Assembly (NCBI GenBank): GCA_963820995.1
Contig: CAWGCL010000008.1
Span: 62,001 to 126,000 of the forward strand
Length of the DNA stretch: 64,000 bases
Source of the DNA: JAGTVG01 sp963820995
Lineage (GTDB): Bacteria > Bacteroidota > Bacteroidia > Cytophagales > Cyclobacteriaceae
Direction of reading: 5' to 3'
The notes under the pieces were generated by a model. It made no database searches. It was not told the origin of the DNA and saw nothing but the letters and a program-made list of their open reading frames with translations. The position numbers and the translations under genes are program-made. This document shows, in pieces, positions 58,015-64,000 of the stretch; the stretch's first letter is position 1, and every line of letters begins with the position of its first letter.

Positions 58015-58896
58015 TTTATTTCCTGGTTGAAAGTCTTTAATTTGGTCTCAAAGAATATCCCTGTAAAAGAACTTACAGCTGTAATCATAAAAAACAAAAT
58101 ACTGAAGGCAACTGCTGTATTTTTATCGATCATCAAATAGTTGGCTCCAAAAATGAACACCAGTTCCCGGGCCCCAACTCCCCCAATTGTGAATGGAAGC
58201 ACAGCTACTATGGAAGATAGCAGAAACAGGGTCAAATATTCAATATACAGATCGTCAACCATCAGTGATTTAAGGATCAAATAAGCGCACAATAATTGAG
58301 CAAGCTGAACCCCCAGGGAATAGATATTGGAAATATTAAATGCACTTATGAATTTTCCGAACAGGAGTCTGAAAATCAGGAAGAAAGAGGGATAATATAT
58401 AATTAAAAGTCCGAATCAACACCCATGATATCCAGGGACCTATGAAAGATAGATCATAAAAGAGCGATAAAAGCATTGCCAGGAATATCAGGGCAGCTAG
58501 ACCACTTATCCTATCAAGGAGTGTTGCAGATATGAGATCCTTTAGTTTCGTCTTATGAGACTTGTTCAATAAATATACCTTATACCCATCTCCTCCAATT
58601 CCTCCAGGCAGGAACAAATTATAGAACATGCCCACATAGTATAATTTCAGGTTATATAAGGCCGGAAGATTAAGTCCGATGGATTGAAAAAAACGGTTCA
58701 GACGAATTGAACTAATAAATTTAGACAGGTTGAACGCAATGATTGCAAGAAATACCCATCCAATTTGAACATGAAAGAGAATGTCTTTAGTCTGGTCAAG
58801 GTCAATTTTCTGAATAACAACATAAATGGCCAGTGCAGAAACACTGACCTTGAATATGAATTTGAGAATTCCCTTTTTATTTATCTTTTCCAACAA
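58011..58896 (-). CDS. Flippase-like integral membrane protein (UPF0104/LPG synthase TM family, frameshifted)
   Basis: About 295 residues with six or more hydrophobic segments. The PF03706 pattern LPGGIGGDGYKVYLLNKSHK and AVLPFTIGGVGARELVFIFG is diagnostic. A frameshift near 58395 joins the two parts. ATG 58896 (MLEKINKKGILKFIFK). Overlaps the GT2 gene by 20 bases, so they form an operon; a polyprenol-linked sugar step at the envelope is a reasonable inference, but these proteins have varied roles. Confidence 0.85.
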
Positions 58897-59815
58897 AGAT
58901 CTGCTTAATGGAATAAATCTTCTTATCCTGCGATTCGTAATAAGTGCGCATGATCATCTCGGCAATGATCCCTGAGGTTATTAGCTGGATCCCTCCCAGC
59001 GTAAGTGTAATGGCAAGGATCAGGACGGGTCTTCCCCAGATATCATGTCCAAGGAATTTCTCTATTAAGAGATATACATTCAAAGCCATGCCAATTATAA
59101 AAGTAAAAATCCCTAAAGTTCCGAACAGGTGCATGGGCTTTTGCAGGAACTTCTGATAGAACACCATGAGCATAAGGTCGCTGATAACCCTGAAGGTACG
59201 ACCAATACCATATTTTGTCTTTCCATACTGCCTGGGATGATGTTTAACATCCACTTCGGTGATCTTTGCCCCCTGTAACTGGGCCAATACAGGAATAAAA
59301 CGGTGTAATTCTCCGTAAAGCCCCAAATTTTTGGCAACGTCAGCCCGGAATACTTTGAGTGAGCACCCGTAATCATGTATCTTAACACCCGTTAGCCACC
59401 TGATGATCCAGTTTGCGATTATACTGGGGAATTTCCTGCTCAGGAGATAATCCTTTCTCTTGGCCCTTCTTCCAGCTACTACATCCCAATCTTCATCCAC
59501 CAACTTTTTAACCATCCCAGGAATATCCGCAGGATCATTCTGAAGATCGCCATCAAGGGTTATGATCAGATCTCCGGATGCCTGTTCGATGCCGGCAGAC
59601 ATAGCGGCAGTCTGGCCAAAGTTCTTATAAAAACTAACGGCAGTATAATGACTATTCCCAAATTCCCTGATCTGATTGATTGTATTATCCTTAGATCCAT
59701 CATCCACAAAAACAACTTCATAATCAAGACCTGCAAGGGCAGAATCAATTTTCTCAATCAATGGTTTTATGTTCTCTTCCTCGTTAAAAACGCTTATGAC
59801 CAGTGATATTTTCAT
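58877..59815 (-). CDS. Glycosyltransferase family 2, polyprenyl-phosphate sugar type
   Basis: 312 residues. The GT-A domain has VISVFNEEENIKPLIEKID, VVFVDDGSKDNTI, the DxD-containing LIITLDGDLQNDPADIPGM and DYGCSLKVFRADV. Two C-terminal membrane helices (LFGTLGIFTFIIGMALNVYL and ILAITLTLGGIQLITSGII) mark the DPM/ArnC-like group that transfers a sugar to a lipid phosphate. Precedes the flippase-like gene in one operon. Frame clean. Confidence 0.93.
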   Translation of the reverse strand: MKISLVISVFNEEENIKPLIEKIDSALAGLDYEVVFVDDGSKDNTINQIREFGNSHYTAVSFYKNFGQTAAMSAGIEQASGDLIITLDGDLQNDPADIPGMVKKLVDEDWDVVAGRRAKRKDYLLSRKFPSIIANWIIRWLTGVKIHDYGCSLKVFRADVAKNLGLYGELHRFIPVLAQLQGAKITEVDVKHHPRQYGKTKYGIGRTFRVISDLMLMVFYQKFLQKPMHLFGTLGIFTFIIGMALNVYLLIEKFLGHDIWGRPVLILAITLTLGGIQLITSGIIAEMIMRTYYESQDKKIYSIKQIFVGKDK

Positions 59816-59971
59816 TCAGACAAAGATCTATTACGTATTATTCATTACAATTTCAATTTTCACTTGCTTCTAAAATAAAAAAAAAGAACTCTTATTACTA
59901 TTTTTATTAATATTCTGCCAGGGGGATGCGAAATTCCCCCCTGCTTTTTCAAACTTGCTGAATCAATAGGT

Positions 59972-59979
59972 TATTTTTG
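59972..59979 (+). promoter_or_regulatory. Bacteroidota -7 element before the M16 peptidase gene
   Basis: TATTTTTG, exact TAnnTTTG match, 35 bases before the ATG at 60014. Confidence 0.6.
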
Positions 59980-60013
59980 CCTATCAATCTTCGTTACCAT
60001 AAAAAATAATATT

Positions 60014-62863
60014 ATGAAAGGTCAAATCGTAAAAATTATATTAGGATTTCTATTCCTTGTTATTGGATTTAACAGTTGTCAGCAGAAAACGGATGTAAGT
60101 GAACAAATCCTCGACATTCCGTATGAAAAATATACACTTGAAAATGGATTGGACATTATTCTGCATCAGGATAAATCTGATCCGGTGGTAGCTGTCGCTA
60201 TCCAGTTTCACGTTGGATCAAATCGTGAAAAACCAGGTCGAACCGGTTTTGCCCATTACTTCGAACACATGCTATTCCAAAAATCGGAAAATCTTCCTGC
60301 CGGAAGCTTTTTTAAGAACATTGATAATTGGGGTGGAACACTTAATGGCGGAACCTGGCAGGATGGTACCGTTTACTTCGAAGTAGTCCCTAAGGATGCT
60401 TTAGAAAAAGTATTGTGGATGGAGTCTGACAGAATGGGATTCTTCATCAATGCCATTAAGGTTGAAGATCTCGAAAATGAGAAACCTGTCGTTAAAAATG
60501 AGAAAAGACAACGCGTAGATAACCAGCCTTACGGACATACTCAACATGTTATACTCAAGGCACTTTATCCTGAAGGGCATCCTTACAGCTGGACTGTTAT
60601 TGGAGATCTCGAAGATCTCCAAAATGCCACATTGGATGATGTTAAAGAGTTTTATAACAACTGGTATGGGCCCAACAACGCAACGATGGTAATTGCCGGC
60701 GATTTTGAAAATGAGGATGTAAAAGCCATGATCCAAAAGTATTTTGGAGACATCCCCAGCCGTGGAAACGATACGCCACCGGCCCCGCAACCTGTATCGC
60801 TGACAGAAACGAAAGTATTATACCATGAAGATAATTTTGCGAGCCTGCCGGAAATAAGGCTTACTTATCCTACCGTAGAACAATACCATCCTGATCAATG
60901 GGCATTGGATGCCCTTGGAGAAGTATTGTCGCAGGGGAAAAGGGCCTGGCTGTACAAAATCATAGTCGAAGAAAAGAAACTGGCCCCAAATGCATCAGCA
61001 TACAATAGTTCCAGTGAAATAGCAGGCACTTTTACCATCAGGGTAAGGGCCAATGAAAGTGTGAACCTGGACTCGGTCAAAGTGGCAATTTTCGAAGCCC
61101 TTGCTAAATTCGAAAATGAAGGTTTCTCTGAAAAAGACCTTGACCGGATCAAAGCTGGCCTTGAAACAAGCTTTTATAACCAGATATCATCCAATTTCTT
61201 TAAAGCCTTTCAGCTGGCCACTTATAATGAATATGCTGGAAATCCTGAGTTCTACAAAACCGACATACAGAATATCAAAAATCTGACCAAACAAGATGTC
61301 ATTGATGCTTATAATAAATATATAAAAGGCAAGCATTGTCTGATAACCAATTTTGTGCCGAAAGGTCAGACCAACCTTGCAATAAAAAATTCCTTGGAAG
61401 CAGATATCGTTGAAGAAGATATAACAAAATCCTCAGTACCCACTGAAGTTATTCAACGTGAAGCAGCAGGAGAATACCCTAAAACACCTACTACTTTCGA
61501 TCGTACGGTTGAACCACCATTCGGCCCTAAGCCGCTCATAACACCCCCTGTGATCTGGACGGCTACATTGGACAACAATATGAATGTTTATGGTATTGAA
61601 GCAAATGAACTGCCTTTGGTCAATTTCAGCATCCGTATAATGGGTGGATTCAGCGCAGAATCCCTTGAAAAACCAGGTGTTACAAACCTTTTAACCGACC
61701 TGATGATGGAAGGAACCAGGAACAAAACCCCGGAAGAACTAGAAGATGCAATTGGTCAGCTTGGGGCTAACATCAATTTGTATACATCAAATGAGTTTAT
61801 AGAGTTATCCGGAAATTGCCTGACAAGAAATTATATAGAAACCCTGAGGTTAATTGAGGAGATATTGCTTGAACCAAGATGGGACGAGAAGGAATTTGCG
61901 CGCTTGAAAGAACAAAACATAACCGGGATCATGCAACGAGATGTCAACCCAAATGCCGTGGCAGGAATGATTAAAAGCAAAATACTGTATGGAAATAAGC
62001 ACATTCTCAGCCTTCCCATTGCAGGTACGATTGAATCCGTAAATGAAATCACTATCGAAGATCTTAAGAATTTTTACAGCACCTATTTTGCGCCCAATAT
62101 TTCCAATTTTCATATTGCCGGCAACATCACTAAGGAAGATGCGCTTTCATCGCTTGAATCAATTACAACTAAATGGAAGGAGAAAGAGATAGCTTTTACG
62201 GAATATGCCCTGCCGAAACCTGCGGATCAACCGATGGTTTATTTTGTTGACATTCCACAATCCAAGCAATCCACAATAAATATCGGCAGATTAACCGTAA
62301 AAGGGAATGATGAAAACTTCTATCCACTAACGATCGGAAATTATCAACTGGGCGATGGTCCCACTGGCATATTGTTCCAGATACTTCGTGAGGAAAAAGG
62401 TTATACATACGGAGCCTATTCCGGATTTAACAGGAGTAATTACCCCGGGATGTTTTTTGCCTCTGCAAGTGTACGATCAAATGTAACACTTGAAGTCGTC
62501 GAGATATTTAAGGAACAGATAAGCGCCTATCCTGCCAATTACACCCAGGAAGACCTTGATGCTGCAAAAAGTGTTCTTATTAAGCAGAATGCCGGAAGAT
62601 TTGAAACAATAGGAAGCCTTGTCGGCCTGCTACAGATGATCAGCACTTATGACCTTCCCCTGGATTATATTGATTATGAACAGGAAGTATTACAAACCAT
62701 TACTGTAGATGAAATAAAGTCTCTTCTTTTGGAATATATGGACCTTAATACCCAGGTGTTCGTTATTGTAGGGGATAAAGCTACTCAATATGAGCGATTG
62801 CGTGTCGAGGGAGTTGGCGATCCAATCCTGGTAGATAAATACGGCAATCAATTGGCGTTGTAA
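60014..62863 (+). CDS. M16 (insulinase/pitrilysin) family zinc metallopeptidase lipoprotein
   Basis: 949 residues, intact. Lipobox VIGFNSC (Cys22). The inverted zinc motif HYFEH (His81, Glu84, His85) sits in GFAHYFEHMLFQKSE, with the third-ligand glutamate in the VEDLENEKPVVKNEKRQ helix (about 152-168). The first M16/M16_C pair ends near residue 470; a second pair (about 500-900) lacks HxxEH, as in many two-domain M16 enzymes, and includes GVTNLLTDLMMEGTRNK and GYTYGAYSGFNRSNYPGMFF. Located at the envelope facing the periplasm. Own promoter and a strong terminator. Confidence 0.95.
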   Translation: MKGQIVKIILGFLFLVIGFNSCQQKTDVSEQILDIPYEKYTLENGLDIILHQDKSDPVVAVAIQFHVGSNREKPGRTGFAHYFEHMLFQKSENLPAGSFFKNIDNWGGTLNGGTWQDGTVYFEVVPKDALEKVLWMESDRMGFFINAIKVEDLENEKPVVKNEKRQRVDNQPYGHTQHVILKALYPEGHPYSWTVIGDLEDLQNATLDDVKEFYNNWYGPNNATMVIAGDFENEDVKAMIQKYFGDIPSRGNDTPPAPQPVSLTETKVLYHEDNFASLPEIRLTYPTVEQYHPDQWALDALGEVLSQGKRAWLYKIIVEEKKLAPNASAYNSSSEIAGTFTIRVRANESVNLDSVKVAIFEALAKFENEGFSEKDLDRIKAGLETSFYNQISSNFFKAFQLATYNEYAGNPEFYKTDIQNIKNLTKQDVIDAYNKYIKGKHCLITNFVPKGQTNLAIKNSLEADIVEEDITKSSVPTEVIQREAAGEYPKTPTTFDRTVEPPFGPKPLITPPVIWTATLDNNMNVYGIEANELPLVNFSIRIMGGFSAESLEKPGVTNLLTDLMMEGTRNKTPEELEDAIGQLGANINLYTSNEFIELSGNCLTRNYIETLRLIEEILLEPRWDEKEFARLKEQNITGIMQRDVNPNAVAGMIKSKILYGNKHILSLPIAGTIESVNEITIEDLKNFYSTYFAPNISNFHIAGNITKEDALSSLESITTKWKEKEIAFTEYALPKPADQPMVYFVDIPQSKQSTINIGRLTVKGNDENFYPLTIGNYQLGDGPTGILFQILREEKGYTYGAYSGFNRSNYPGMFFASASVRSNVTLEVVEIFKEQISAYPANYTQEDLDAAKSVLIKQNAGRFETIGSLVGLLQMISTYDLPLDYIDYEQEVLQTITVDEIKSLLLEYMDLNTQVFVIVGDKATQYERLRVEGVGDPILVDKYGNQLAL

Positions 62864-62893
62864 AACAAAAAATGAATTATACTTAAAAATATT

Positions 62894-62922
62894 GAGGCTG
62901 ATAAAACAGCCTCTTTTTTTTT
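62894..62922 (+). terminator. Terminator of the M16 peptidase gene
   Basis: GAGGCTG (62894-62900), ATAAAA loop, CAGCCTC (62907-62913), followed by nine T. The remaining 255 bases to the next gene hold no supported feature. Confidence 0.93.
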
Positions 62923-63177
62923 GTTGACATGACCTCCAAATTTCCCCATATCAATTGAAACTATATAGGAGATGTGTTCAAATTATTTTTTTAATCTGAT
63001 GTTATCCGGGCTGTAATACCACGGAAAAAAAATTAACACTTCCGGTACTTTAAACCTTTCAACAGAGGCTGGTTATTGAATTTATTAAAAGGAATTTTCA
63101 TTCAGAAAATAAAGATTTGATAAGTTTCGAATCTTTCTTGAAGGATGAACCAGGACTAGCATTGCCAGCGGATCTAT

Positions 63178-64000
63178 TTATTGGTCTATTCTTGCATCGT
63201 AAATCACCTGGTGCATTTTGGGTCGAATACTTAGATTAGCGATCTTGTTATTTGCACGGGTAGGATATACCCTGTTTGAGCAGAAAACAAATAAAATTCC
63301 CGAATCCGGATCAGCCCATGTAAACATTCCGGTATACCCTGAGTGTCCGAAACTATCTGGCCCGGCATCCACCGCTGGAATTCCCTTCTCTTTATTTTCC
63401 AGCAGGGGTTTGTCAAATCCCAGGCCTCTGCGAATCCCTTCGTTACAATAATGGCAGAATGTAAATTTTTTCATGGTACCTTCGCTGATGAATTGATTTC
63501 CTCCATAAGAGCCCATGTTCAGGTACATTTGGATTAGTTTTGCCAGGTCATTTGCGGATCCAAATAATCCTGCATTTGCTGACAATCCATTCATCATGGC
63601 AGCCCCTTCATCGTGAACAACTCCATGGATCTGCATTTTTCGAAAAAACGTGTCATTTTCTGTGGGCACAATCTGGCTAAGTGAAAAATGTTTATAAGGA
63701 TTGAAAGTAAGGGTATTCGCTCCAAGTGGTCGGTAGAATGTACTTTTAAGGTATGTTTCGTATTCTTGTCCGGTTAGCTCTTCAATAATCTCCGGCCAAA
63801 GATAAAATGATAATCCCGAATAAACATAACCCTGGTCAGGGTTAACGGGAGACTTAAGGATCATCTTATATATTTTGTCCCGGTAATTGTTATACAAAAA
63901 GAGATCATCGGTTAACTTGATGGAATATCTGGCCGAAGAATCATTTGATAATGTATTCCTCTTATATTTCCCATTATTTTTGAAAGTAGTGGTCCAATAA
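63178..64000 (-). CDS. Beta-lactamase-like serine hydrolase, C-terminal part (probably of a GH3 fusion); 5' end beyond window
   Basis: The frame is open to base 64000 and ends at 63178. It encodes the C-terminal 273 residues: YVYSGLSFYLWPEIIEELTG, TFYRPLGANTLTFNPYKHF, HGVVHDEGAAMMNGLSANAG, LFGSANDLAKLIQMYLNMG, GYTGMFTWADPDSGILFVFC, SNRVYPTRANN. YSG takes the place of the YxN motif of class C-like hydrolases; HSG (in GHSGYTG) is the KTG-like box. The whole agrees with the C-terminal domain of large Bacteroidota proteins with an N-terminal GH3 (NagZ-like) domain. That N-terminal part is outside the window, so the fusion is inference. Confidence 0.8.
   Translation of the reverse strand, partial: YWTTTFKNNGKYKRNTLSNDSSARYSIKLTDDLFLYNNYRDKIYKMILKSPVNPDQGYVYSGLSFYLWPEIIEELTGQEYETYLKSTFYRPLGANTLTFNPYKHFSLSQIVPTENDTFFRKMQIHGVVHDEGAAMMNGLSANAGLFGSANDLAKLIQMYLNMGSYGGNQFISEGTMKKFTFCHYCNEGIRRGLGFDKPLLENKEKGIPAVDAGPDSFGHSGYTGMFTWADPDSGILFVFCSNRVYPTRANNKIANLSIRPKMHQVIYDARIDQ

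Noticed and set aside
1..64000. CRISPR arrays, tRNA and rRNA genes, transposases, integrase
   Set aside because: I looked for direct-repeat arrays, cloverleaf-like sequence and transposase motifs and saw none that I could support.

Overview
The window looks like a chromosome segment of a member of the Bacteroidota, probably marine and Cytophagales-like; the phylum is firm and the lower ranks are a guess. Signs are the low GC content, no obvious Shine-Dalgarno sites, several copies of the Bacteroidota -7 promoter element TAnnTTTG, a DUF2795 protein almost restricted to the phylum, the typical gene order miaB / sigma-54 activator / lptE / acidic TPR protein / secG / groES-groEL, and many lipoproteins.

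Layout. 1-9 kb: PhoR/PhoB-type two-component pair, an outer-membrane protein translationally coupled to a membrane-anchored predicted aminopeptidase, recA with a clear terminator, a MacB/FtsX-type permease, queA, ispD, DUF2795. 9-17 kb: a CotH-kinase-like secreted protein, a TPR histidine kinase, xseAB, a PF04020 membrane protein, gamma-carbonic anhydrase, YceI lipoprotein, pabB. 16.8-25.7 kb: a minus-strand carbohydrate locus (two sulfatases, methyltransferase, GH29 fucosidase, VanZ-like protein, porin, Tat/lipoprotein agarase-like clan-A glycosidase) with no SusC/SusD pair. 26-31.4 kb: TetR / ABC exporter / HlyD / TolC efflux or type I secretion operon whose ATPase has non-canonical motifs. 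31.5-35 kb: SRPBCC, DUF2867-type epimerase, SDR and aldo/keto reductase. 35-37.9 kb: AT-rich island with a very short M13-type metallopeptidase, a decayed small gene and four copies of a GAAAGCGT-centred repeat. 37.9-46 kb: miaB to groEL core block. 46-48 kb: minus-strand DUF1801, prenyltransferase-fold and PH-domain genes with an attC-like element. 48.3-53 kb: DinB-like protein, geranylgeranyl-reductase-like flavoprotein, SiaC/SiaB pair, POT transporter. 53-64 kb: pckA, M23 peptidase, TrpF-like protein, YcbB-type L,D-transpeptidase, flippase-like protein, GT2, M16 peptidase, and the C-terminal beta-lactamase-like part of a probable GH3 fusion running off the right edge.

The most important technical point is that many core genes (recA, queA, groES, groEL, pckA, secG) carry single-base frameshifts, clustered at 0-10 kb, 41-47 kb and 54-59 kb, while 10.35-35 kb reads cleanly. 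I treat most as uncorrected sequencing indels and give reconstructed gene spans. Biologically, the pieces most worth a second look are the SusCD-less sulfated-glycan locus, the exporter with a rewritten nucleotide-binding domain, the SiaB-SiaC switch, the CotH-like kinase, and the AT-rich island with its repeats.
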